A DNA stretch of 5,473 bases, taken from contig CAMNAT010000167.1 of NCBI GenBank assembly GCA_946531785.1, positions 1 to 5,473 of the forward strand, written 5' to 3'. The DNA is from an uncultured Oscillospiraceae bacterium. Lineage in GTDB: Bacteria; Bacillota; Clostridia; UBA1381. Positions 1 through 5,473 of this stretch are shown piece by piece (positions within the stretch are counted from its first letter, which is position 1; each line of letters starts with the position of its first letter). The notes beneath the pieces are model-generated. The model did no database searches and was not told the origin of the DNA. It saw only the letters and a list, made by a program, of their open reading frames with translations. Both the position numbers and the translations under genes were made by a program.

Positions 1-20
1 AAAAAGGAGATGTAAAGATT

Positions 21-1754
21 ATGAAAAAATTTTTAAGCTGCATGTTAGCAGCAGCAATGGTATCGGGTTTGGCGGCAGTGCCGGCATTGGCTAGAAATGC
101 AAGTAGTACAAATAATTCTGCGTTCTATACTGCGACTAATTCTGCAACAAAGATGTATTTTGAAGCTGAGGATCTGGGTGCAGCGAATATAATCACTACC
201 GGATATGATAATGAGCATCAGACTGCAAATTACGGTACCGTTACATATAATGCAAGCGGAAGCGCAAGTGATATAAGTATAGTCGGAACAGGACAAGCAA
301 CAGCAAATAAAAAATCAATTGAATTAAAATTCACATCGCCGGGTGCCGGAAGATATACATTATATATTGGCGCATCGAATCCATATAACGCCACATTTGG
401 CGGATGGGATATTGCTGTAAATGGTATTCCGTATACTTATGAACTGAAGGATTGCTGGGCTTATGCTGATTACGCCAATAACATGAGCAAAACAAACTAT
501 AGCACAAATGGAGTTGCTAGAGTAATTATCGGCGATGTTTATATTAAAAACGGAGAAAACACATTAAAACTAACATCAAACGATACGACATATAGTAGTG
601 CTGTTCCTTCAACTTGGACATTGCTTGTTGACTACTTCGGGTTAGTCAGAACTAAAACAAATAAAATAAGCGAGGCTAATACAGATTATTATGTTGCCGA
701 GAACACAGCAGATAAGATGTATTTTGAGGCTGAATCGATAGTTTCTGCTGTAGAAAATGTCGCTGAGAATACAGATAAAAGTACGGCATGGTCAGCAACA
801 TATCAAAAGCGCGGCAGTGCATACGATATTGCCGGGGATGATAGTACGGACACTAATAAGAAAACTATAACTCTTACTTTTACCTCACCCAAAGCAGGTT
901 ATTATACATTAGGATCGGCAGGTGAAAATCCGTTTAATAGTACAATCGGCGGCTATGATATTTATGTAAATAGTGATAAATATGATTATGAGCTGGATGA
1001 TTGCTGGAATAGCAACGGAAACAATATGAATCCGAATCATGTTGGCTCAAGCACATATCAGTATAGCTTTGGAAACTCATGGGGCAGAGTTGTAATTCCA
1101 AGAGTAAAAATCAATGCGGGTACAAACGAGATCGAATATAAATCAAATAATACAACTTGTGATTACAAAGACAACACAATAGTGTACGGCACTGCCAACA
1201 CAAACAGATTATTCGTAGACTTCATCGGCTTAACACGCACATCGAAGGATATAACGGTAACTCAGCCGGAAGAAGGCGGAACTATTTCAACAGACGCATA
1301 TGCAATACCGGGTGATACCGTAACAGTAACGGCAACACCGGGTACGGGCTATGAGCTTGACTATATCACAGTTGGCGGCGAAAAGATCGAAGGCTACACC
1401 TTCACAATGCCGGCAAGCGATGTGACAGTATCGGCTGTATTTAAGGCTGAGACTGTAACTCCAGCAGCGGAGGACATCACTGCAGATGCTGAGATCAGCG
1501 GCATAAATGATGACGGCGAGACTTATAAGGTGGGTCTGAAGTTTGGCAATAACGGCTTCAATCCGCAGGATTACAAGTATATATTGTTTACGGTCGGCAA
1601 TGTGACGAAGGGCAATGAGATCGCAAATATCCCTTCGCTCAGTGGTATCAGCGGTGATGTGATCCTCGCGATCATTCTTGATAATGCGCCGGGCAGAGAT
1701 GTGACTGCAAGGCTTACAAATACTGAGGTCACATTTACGACTGAAATAGAGTGA
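21..1754 (+). CDS. Secreted protein with two CBM6/35-like modules, an InlB-type repeat and an unknown C-terminal domain
   Basis: Probably an extracellular glycan-binding protein; no catalytic domain is seen. The start is supported by AGGAG at 5-9, 11 nt upstream of the ATG. Residues 1-24 are a Sec signal peptide (MKK, hydrophobic core, PALA then R25). Two modules of one family follow: residues 34-211 (YFEAED at 46-51, DCW at 144-146, LLVDYFGL at 201-208) and 220-407 (YFEAE, DCW at 327-329, LFVDFIGL at 397-404). Residues 411-477 match a divergent InlB B-repeat ('GG.i.t..ya.pGDtVtvtAtP..GYeld.itvgg' ending 'ft.p.sDVtVsavFk'). Residues 482-577 are a beta-rich tail I do not recognise. There is no LPXTG motif, SLH domain or dockerin, so how it stays at the surface, if it does, is unclear. 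It ends in tandem stops (TGA TAG, 1752-1757), 19 nt before the first small peptide gene. The first two thirds are visibly more AT-rich than the tail. The ORF and secretion are certain; the sugar-binding role is inferred from the fold-like motifs. Confidence 0.93.
   Translation: MKKFLSCMLAAAMVSGLAAVPALARNASSTNNSAFYTATNSATKMYFEAEDLGAANIITTGYDNEHQTANYGTVTYNASGSASDISIVGTGQATANKKSIELKFTSPGAGRYTLYIGASNPYNATFGGWDIAVNGIPYTYELKDCWAYADYANNMSKTNYSTNGVARVIIGDVYIKNGENTLKLTSNDTTYSSAVPSTWTLLVDYFGLVRTKTNKISEANTDYYVAENTADKMYFEAESIVSAVENVAENTDKSTAWSATYQKRGSAYDIAGDDSTDTNKKTITLTFTSPKAGYYTLGSAGENPFNSTIGGYDIYVNSDKYDYELDDCWNSNGNNMNPNHVGSSTYQYSFGNSWGRVVIPRVKINAGTNEIEYKSNNTTCDYKDNTIVYGTANTNRLFVDFIGLTRTSKDITVTQPEEGGTISTDAYAIPGDTVTVTATPGTGYELDYITVGGEKIEGYTFTMPASDVTVSAVFKAETVTPAAEDITADAEISGINDDGETYKVGLKFGNNGFNPQDYKYILFTVGNVTKGNEIANIPSLSGISGDVILAIILDNAPGRDVTARLTNTEVTFTTEIE
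120..653 (+). repeat. CBM6/35-like module, copy 1 (most divergent)
   Basis: Residues 34-211 of the first secreted protein. It has the family landmarks KMYFEAED, NPYN...GGWDI, DCW (Cys145), a VARVII strand and LLVDYFGL. It departs from the other copies in its opening (FYTATNSATK rather than DYYVAENTADK), in Tyr for Phe in NPFN, and in lacking the Trp before ARV. This makes it the most diverged of the five copies in the window. Confidence 0.8.
678..1241 (+). repeat. CBM6/35-like module, copy 2
   Basis: Residues 220-407 of the first secreted protein. The opening NTDYYVAENTADKMYFEAE is almost identical to the modules of the downstream large protein, while the codons differ widely, so the similarity is not a very recent DNA copy. 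It carries NPFN...GGYDIYVN, DCW (Cys328), SWGRVVI and LFVDFIGL. It is the longest copy (about 188 aa) because of extra residues around the HVGSSTYQYSF segment and after NNTTC, which adds a second Cys. Confidence 0.85.
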
Positions 1755-1773
1755 TAGAACGGAGGACAGGACT

Positions 1774-1932
1774 ATGAAAAAATATTTAACTCCGGAAATA
1801 GATATCAAGAGCTTTGAAAGAGAAAACATTATGACCGGAAGCGCAAACCTTGTGGATGAATGGAATCAGAGCAACGGTTATGATGCTAAAACAATAGACT
1901 GGAACAGCAGCGATCTGAAGGTTGTATTTTAA
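1774..1932 (+). CDS. Small peptide A (52 aa), TGSA/LVD family, unknown function
   Basis: I do not recognise a named family. The ATG follows GGAGG (1761-1765) at 8 nt spacing, and the gene begins 19 nt after the preceding CDS, so it is probably co-transcribed with it. The protein is hydrophilic and acidic, with no Cys, signal peptide or membrane segment. It opens MKKYLTPEIDIKSF, then has I19-MTGSA-N-LVD28, and ends with a variable Asn/Ser-rich part containing IDW (41-43). Residues 1-28 align without gaps to the next small gene, with 15 identities (M1, K2, Y4, P7, E8, I11, F14, I19, T21-A24, L26, V27, D28). Conservation between neighbours plus the good ribosome binding site argue that it is real. 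The Y..P arrangement near the N terminus superficially recalls leader regions of some ribosomally made, modified peptides. That is a hypothesis only, since no maturation enzyme is in view. Confidence 0.82.
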   Translation: MKKYLTPEIDIKSFERENIMTGSANLVDEWNQSNGYDAKTIDWNSSDLKVVF

Positions 1933-1943
1933 TTGATAATAGC

Positions 1944-1948
1944 GGAGG
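1944..1948 (+). promoter_or_regulatory. Ribosome binding site that decides the start of peptide B
   Basis: GGAGG lies immediately against an ATG at 1949 (no spacing) and 9 nt before the in-frame ATG at 1958. Normal spacing favours 1958. That start also gives MKGY, which aligns with MKKY of the upstream paralogue, whereas starting at 1949 would add three residues (MII) absent from it. Confidence 0.8.
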
Positions 1949-1957
1949 ATGATTATA

Positions 1958-2137
1958 ATGAAAGGATATAAGATCCCTGAATTGAGAATTCACCGTTTTG
2001 ATTCGGATGAGATCCTGACCGGTTCAGCTTATCTGGTTGATGGTCGTTATGAAGACATTACAAATAAAGCAATTATTGATTGGGAAAAAAATCTGAACAG
2101 AGTAGATAAGGTGAATACAATGCTTACATTTAATTAA
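1958..2137 (+). CDS. Small peptide B (59 aa), paralogue of peptide A, unknown function
   Basis: Paralogue of the 52-aa peptide encoded just upstream, separated from it by 25 nt. It starts MKGYKIPELRIHRF, continues with I19-LTGSA-Y-LVD28 and then diverges completely except for IDW (40-42). The C-terminal half is longer and more basic than in peptide A (EKNLNRVDKV...) and ends in LTFN. There is no Cys, signal peptide or transmembrane helix, so it is either cytoplasmic or exported by a dedicated system not seen here. The pattern of a conserved N-terminal 28 residues followed by divergent C-terminal parts resembles leader/core organisation of processed peptides, but two sequences cannot prove that. 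A longer form starting at 1949 is possible but poorly spaced. A strong hairpin 13 nt after the stop probably ends or stabilises this transcript. Confidence 0.82.
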   Translation: MKGYKIPELRIHRFDSDEILTGSAYLVDGRYEDITNKAIIDWEKNLNRVDKVNTMLTFN

Positions 2138-2150
2138 TGCAATAGAATAA

Positions 2151-2182
2151 TACACACCTGCCGCCAAGGCGGCGGGTGTGTG
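2151..2182 (+). terminator. Strong GC-rich hairpin, probable terminator or attenuator
   Basis: A nearly perfect inverted repeat: the arm 2151-2164 pairs with 2169-2182 around a CAAG loop, giving 14 pairs including G-U wobbles at 2159/2174 and 2151/2182. It lies 13 nt after the stop of peptide B and 54 nt before the next start, the expected place for a terminator. The downstream strand (ACAATGTAATTTAC...) lacks a true U-tract, so efficient intrinsic termination is not assured. Partial read-through into the large downstream gene, or a 3'-end-stabilising role, is equally compatible. No convincing promoter with room for the ribosome binding site is seen between the hairpin and the next gene. Confidence 0.65.
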
Positions 2183-2236
2183 ACAATGTAATTTACAAAA
2201 TCTCACTTATTTTATATTAACAAAGGGTGATGCACA

Positions 2237-5200
2237 ATGAAAGCAAAAAGAATTCTGAGCGGTATTATAGCAGCGTCGATGCTGGCAGGCTTTGCGGTTA
2301 TGCCGGTATACGCGTCAAAATCCAGTTCGGCTAACACGGACTATTATGTGGCGGAAAATACTGCTGATAAGCTGTATTTTGAGGCGGAGGACATAGTTAC
2401 ATCTGTTGAAAACACTGTGAAGACCTTCCAGTCCACCTATGGCGTAACGCACCAGGCTGCGGGCAGCAGCGCGGACATGGCGGGAAATACGGTGGTAAGC
2501 GAAAACAAAATTGAAATAACCCTCAGCTTTGATTCTGATGTAACCGGCTACTATACCTTTGCAACTGGCGCGCAGAATCCGTTTAACAATACATATGCCG
2601 GCTGGAATCTGTATATAAACGGTGAGCAGTATCCGTTTGCTCTGAGTGATTGCTTTGCTTCAGACGGTGCGCCTATGGATGCCGCGCGCTCGGGGAACAG
2701 CTGGGCGAGAGTGGTGATCGATAATGTTCTTATCGTGAAGGGTACAAACACGATCACATATAAGTCGAACAATACCACCTTCAGCGGCACATCAGCTCAG
2801 TATAAGCTTTTCGTTGACTTTATAAGCTTATCGCTCAAGGAGCTTACGGATGATCCTACAGAGGCGCCTACCACTGATCCGTCAGCGACTGAGCCGCCTG
2901 AGACTACCGCAACGCCGGAGCCGACAGCGGCACCGACGCCGGCACCGTTGCAGGGCAAGCTGAGCACGGATAATACCGACTACTATACAGAGGAAAATAC
3001 AGCGGATAAAATGTATTTTGAGGCTGAGGCTGTAGTTGATTCGGTATCGGGCGGAATACCTAAGACAAACGGCTCTACCTATAAGGTAACATATCATGCA
3101 CCGGACAGCGTCTGGGATATGGCAGGCTCGACCGGTGTTGATGGGAACGAGAAGGAGATAGTATTGAGCTTTGAGTCTCCGAAATCAGGTATATATACCT
3201 TTGCGACGGGCGGAAGCAACCCGTTCAATCCGTCCACAGGCGGATGGGAGCTTTATATCAATGATACAAAGTATGAGTTCTCGATGGAAAATGATTGCTT
3301 TGCCTCCGACGGTGCGCGCATGAATGCCGCAAGACAGGGCAACTCGTGGGCAAGAGTAGTTATCGATGGCGTAGGCATAAATGAGGGAACTAACACTATC
3401 AGGTATAAGTCTGTAAATAAGGGCACAAACGGTTATATGCTGTTTGTCGATTTTATCGGATTGAGCTATAAGGGCGAGGCGACAGAAGCTCCGACCGCCG
3501 ATCCGTCTGCAACCGAAGCACCGACATCGGAGCCGACTGTGACCGATAAACCCGAAAGCACAACACAGCCGGAGCAAACACCGGTGCCGGTTGAACCGCA
3601 GGGTAAGATCAGCACGGATAACACAGACTATTATGTAGCTGAAAACACCGCAGAGAAGATGTATTTTGAGGCGGAGGACATTGTGGAATCTGTATCAGGC
3701 GGAATACCCGAGAAATTCAGCTCTTCTTATAAGGTAACACATCATGTGCCGGGGAGCTATGCGGATATGGCAGGCTCAACGATTGTAAACGATACAGAAA
3801 AAGAGATAACCCTGAGCTTTGATTCGCCGCAGACGGGAACATATACCCTTGCGATAGGCGCGAAGAATCCGTTCAATCCGTTAAACGGCGGATATGAAAT
3901 ATATGTAAATGATGTGAAGTATGATTTCGCTATGGAAACGGATTGCTATGCATCTGACGGCGCGCGTATGAATGAGGCGCGGCTTACAAACGGATGGGCA
4001 AGAGTGGTTTTGCCGAAGGTAAACATAAATAACGGTAAAAACACCATAAGATTAAGATCTACAACAAAGGGAACAAACGGATATATGCTGTTTGTTGACT
4101 TTATCGGATTGTCACTAAGAAGCAAGCCGGCGGATAAGCCCGATGTCATCGCTATCGAGGGCGAGGATGTGCCGGGAGTGACCGTGTATGACATGGCAGC
4201 TGCAAGCGGCGGCAAGGTCGGCGGATATAGCGGCGCATCTGACGGCGCTGAAATCAGCTTTGACTTTGAAGCTGCACAGAAGGGCGATTATGAGCTTGAA
4301 TTCGTAACGAGTAATGCCGATTCGGCAGAGTATTCACCGTATGAGGTCTATCTAAACGGTGAGAAGATAAGCTATGAGCTTCCGGAAAAAAGCGGCTCGC
4401 AGCTAAGCAGACAGACAGCGCATGTGAAGCTTATTAGCGGCAGGAACAATATCAGATTTGTCGCAACGGCAAAGGCAGGCGCGGGCTATACGCTGTTCCT
4501 TGACCGTATGAGTCTTGAATACAGTGAGGATCAGACGGCACCGGCGCGTACAATAACCATCGAGGGTGAGTCTGCTGTGAATGCATTCTATACGAAGGAC
4601 GGCGTGCTTGAGCCGATAACAGCCGGCGCGATCTCGTTGTACAGCACAAATGCCACAGGCATGCTTGAACCGACTGAGGAAAACATTGCGCGATATGGTG
4701 CTGATAAGAAATTCAACCCTGCAAGCGGCGGAGCATATTTATACATCCGCGCTCAGGATAAGGCTGTTCCGGTAGTCGTGAACTATCAGTTCAATGTGGA
4801 GACTGCGGGCGAATACGAGATATTTGTAGATAAGAGTGATGATGATAACAACAACCTTACTCTCGGACAGATACTTGTTGAGGATACCCAGTTCCAGATC
4901 AGCTCGGCGAATGCAGTTTCGGTTGAGCAGATAGGCTATGTGTCTGATTTCAGACTTCAGGTAAAGCGGTTCAGGATGAAGGACACCGTTACTCTTGAGC
5001 CGGGCATGCACAGTCTTACTGTCATTGTTGACGAAAAGGCGGCAGGGCGCAGCGATCCCGGAGCGATATTCACGCTTGACAAGATCGACCTTATAAAGAA
5101 GGTCGAGGGAGCGGAGTTTGCTATGTATACCCGTGATCACAGTGTAAAGGTCGGCAAAACAACGACAGTTGTGTTTGAGGACAGCACCGGTCTTGATTTC

Positions 5201-5473
5201 ACAGGCGACAATGTGGATTCTGTGACCTATGAGAGCAGTGATGAAAGAATAGCTGTTGTATCGGATGCAGGAGTCATCACCGGCGTTAATCCGGGTGATT
5301 GCGAGATAAAGGCAAAATTCGCATATAACGGTGGATCATATGACTTATCAGCAAGGATCATCGTTTGTGATGAGCATGGTCTGGTTGTCGACTCGGTGGA
5401 GCAGGCGGAAAACGGCATCAAGGTCGTGTTTGCGGCGGCATCGGACGATGATATTGAATTCATCGCGGCGGGA
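2237..5473 (+). CDS. Large secreted multi-module glycan-binding-like protein (3' end outside window)
   Basis: Open for 1079 codons to the last base, so the C terminus is missing. AAAGGGTGA (2222-2230) sits just upstream of the ATG. Residues 1-26 are a Sec signal peptide (cleavage likely after VYA26). Three copies of one CBM6/35-like module follow (about 33-200, 246-412, 462-628). The first two gaps are Thr/Pro/Glu-rich linkers (202-240, 413-455) and the third is short. Residues 638-762 (IAIEGED ... LFLDRMSLEY) and 773-955 (ITIEGES ... FTLDKIDLIKK) look like two further, diverged galactose-binding-like domains without the DC motif. Residues about 957-1043 match a Big_2 Ig-like domain (VTYESSDERIAVVSDAGVIT then GVNPGDCEIKA); Cys1022 and Cys1044 could pair. 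Many binding modules plus linkers are typical of clostridial extracellular polysaccharide-active proteins, but no catalytic or anchoring domain is visible. It shares its module with the protein at 21-1754, so the two probably bind related ligands. Confidence 0.94.
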   Translation, partial: MKAKRILSGIIAASMLAGFAVMPVYASKSSSANTDYYVAENTADKLYFEAEDIVTSVENTVKTFQSTYGVTHQAAGSSADMAGNTVVSENKIEITLSFDSDVTGYYTFATGAQNPFNNTYAGWNLYINGEQYPFALSDCFASDGAPMDAARSGNSWARVVIDNVLIVKGTNTITYKSNNTTFSGTSAQYKLFVDFISLSLKELTDDPTEAPTTDPSATEPPETTATPEPTAAPTPAPLQGKLSTDNTDYYTEENTADKMYFEAEAVVDSVSGGIPKTNGSTYKVTYHAPDSVWDMAGSTGVDGNEKEIVLSFESPKSGIYTFATGGSNPFNPSTGGWELYINDTKYEFSMENDCFASDGARMNAARQGNSWARVVIDGVGINEGTNTIRYKSVNKGTNGYMLFVDFIGLSYKGEATEAPTADPSATEAPTSEPTVTDKPESTTQPEQTPVPVEPQGKISTDNTDYYVAENTAEKMYFEAEDIVESVSGGIPEKFSSSYKVTHHVPGSYADMAGSTIVNDTEKEITLSFDSPQTGTYTLAIGAKNPFNPLNGGYEIYVNDVKYDFAMETDCYASDGARMNEARLTNGWARVVLPKVNINNGKNTIRLRSTTKGTNGYMLFVDFIGLSLRSKPADKPDVIAIEGEDVPGVTVYDMAAASGGKVGGYSGASDGAEISFDFEAAQKGDYELEFVTSNADSAEYSPYEVYLNGEKISYELPEKSGSQLSRQTAHVKLISGRNNIRFVATAKAGAGYTLFLDRMSLEYSEDQTAPARTITIEGESAVNAFYTKDGVLEPITAGAISLYSTNATGMLEPTEENIARYGADKKFNPASGGAYLYIRAQDKAVPVVVNYQFNVETAGEYEIFVDKSDDDNNNLTLGQILVEDTQFQISSANAVSVEQIGYVSDFRLQVKRFRMKDTVTLEPGMHSLTVIVDEKAAGRSDPGAIFTLDKIDLIKKVEGAEFAMYTRDHSVKVGKTTTVVFEDSTGLDFTGDNVDSVTYESSDERIAVVSDAGVITGVNPGDCEIKAKFAYNGGSYDLSARIIVCDEHGLVVDSVEQAENGIKVVFAAASDDDIEFIAAG
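2333..2836 (+). repeat. CBM6/35-like module, copy 3
   Basis: Residues 33-200 of the large protein, directly after the signal peptide. Landmarks are NTDYYVAENTADKLYFEAED, NPFNNTYAGWNLYIN, DCFASDGAPM (Cys139), NSWARVVI and LFVDFISL. It keeps the NNTTF segment before the last strand, as copy 2 of the upstream protein does (NNTTC), and differs there from copies 4 and 5, which have KGTNGYM. It therefore looks intermediate between the two proteins. Confidence 0.85.
2840..2956 (+). other. Thr/Pro/Glu-rich interdomain linker 1
   Basis: Encodes residues 202-240, low complexity, with repeated TEAP/TDPSATEPP/TPEPTAAPTP units. Such linkers are flexible and often O-glycosylated in clostridial secreted enzymes; glycosylation here is inferred. 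The local DNA is markedly GC-rich because of the Pro/Ala/Thr codons. Confidence 0.8.
2972..3472 (+). repeat. CBM6/35-like module, copy 4
   Basis: Residues 246-412. Landmarks are KMYFEAE, SVSGGIP, NPFNPSTGGWELYIN, DCFASDGARM (Cys354), NSWARVVI and GTNGYMLFVDFIGLS. It is closest to copy 5, sharing SVSGGIP, YKVT.H.P, DMAGST and GTNGYMLFVDFIGLS, with matching stretches also visible in the DNA. This suggests a duplication within the gene. Confidence 0.85.
3473..3601 (+). other. Thr/Pro/Glu-rich interdomain linker 2
   Basis: Encodes residues 413-455. It opens TEAPTADPSATEAPTSEPT, echoing TEAPTTDPSATEPP of linker 1, and ends in P(V/A)P..QGK(I/L)STDNTDYY as linker 1 does. Linker and module therefore appear to have been duplicated as one unit. 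Confidence 0.8.
3620..4120 (+). repeat. CBM6/35-like module, copy 5
   Basis: Residues 462-628. Landmarks are NTDYYVAENTAEKMYFEAED, SVSGGIP, NPFNPLNGGYEIYVN, DCYASDGARM (Cys570), GWARVVL and GTNGYMLFVDFIGLS. It is followed by only a short hydrophilic joint (SKPADKPD) instead of a long linker, after which diverged galactose-binding-like domains begin. Confidence 0.85.

Noticed and set aside
1287..1829. 180-codon reverse-strand ORF
   Set aside because: It lies opposite the 3' part of the first secreted gene and peptide A, has Cys/Ile/Arg-rich low-quality composition with no recognisable domain, and no supporting ribosome binding site was seen. It is a shadow of the coding strand.
1949..1951. 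ATG at 1949 as start of peptide B
   Set aside because: It abuts GGAGG with no spacing and adds residues absent from the paralogue; the ATG at 1958 is better on both counts.
1774..2137. Calling the peptides a lasso peptide or other named RiPP precursor
   Set aside because: The Y..P motif is suggestive, but there is no recognisable core, Cys or modifying enzyme in the window, so a class name would be unsupported.
2192..2220. Possible promoter TTTACA with TATTAA (17-nt gap) or TATATT (15-nt gap)
   Set aside because: Transcription would start around 2222-2227, inside or after the ribosome binding site of the downstream gene. The sequence is simply AT-rich and the match is weak.
3185..3577. Reverse-strand ORF of 130 codons opposite modules and linker
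   Set aside because: It is rich in Cys and Arg as expected from the complement of Pro/Thr/Ala-coding DNA, and it is fully inside a well-supported gene.
2333..4120. Repeats as a CRISPR array or mobile element
   Set aside because: The repeats are about 500 nt, in-frame protein modules with conserved amino acids, not short direct repeats with spacers; no transposase or terminal inverted repeats are seen.
4739..5140. Reverse-strand ORF of 133 codons
   Set aside because: It sits entirely within the large secreted gene, which has clear domain content in the forward frame; no independent evidence for it.

Overview
The window looks like Clostridia (Bacillota), most plausibly a gut or rumen Ruminococcus/Oscillospiraceae-type bacterium. 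This is inferred from strong GGAGG-type ribosome binding sites, moderate-to-low GC, Sec signal peptides of the 'MKKfLs..laaamv..laa.palA' kind, Thr/Pro/Glu linkers of the 'TEAPT.DPSATE.P' kind, and Big_2 and InlB-type repeat domains in large secreted proteins. No rRNA, housekeeping or taxonomic marker gene is present, so genus is not established.

Layout, all on the + strand: (1) 21-1754, a complete secreted protein of 577 aa with two carbohydrate-binding-like modules, an InlB B-type repeat and an unrecognised C-terminal domain; (2) 1774-1932 and 1958-2137, two very small genes (52 and 59 aa), missing from ordinary long-ORF calling, that encode clearly paralogous peptides; (3) 2151-2182, a strong GC-rich hairpin in the only sizeable intergenic gap (99 nt); (4) 2237 to the window end, a large secreted protein of at least 1079 aa, open at its 3' end, with three copies of the same module, two further galactose-binding-like domains and a Big_2 Ig-like domain. 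The long reverse-strand ORFs are shadows of these genes. No gene-free stretch exceeds 100 nt.

The two large proteins share one module family: each copy starts with a 'NTDYY.AENTA.KMYFEAE' type segment, has a central 'NPFN...GG(W/Y)' and a 'DC(W/F/Y)' motif, and ends in 'lFVDFIGL'. The opening EAE and the closing (V/L)D(F/Y)IgL resemble the first and last strands of CBM6/CBM35-like galactose-binding folds, so both proteins are probably extracellular glycan-binding proteins; a catalytic domain may lie beyond the window in the second. Between them sit the two peptides, which have no signal peptide and share an ungapped 28-residue N-terminal block (MK.Y..PE..I..F....I.TGSA.LVD) and a later IDW. 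Tight spacing (19 and 25 nt) and good ribosome binding sites suggest that gene 1 and both peptides are one transcript. What the peptides do is unknown. They are the most interesting item here: leader-like N-termini with divergent C-termini invite a RiPP or signalling-peptide hypothesis, but no modifying enzyme or transporter is visible to support it.
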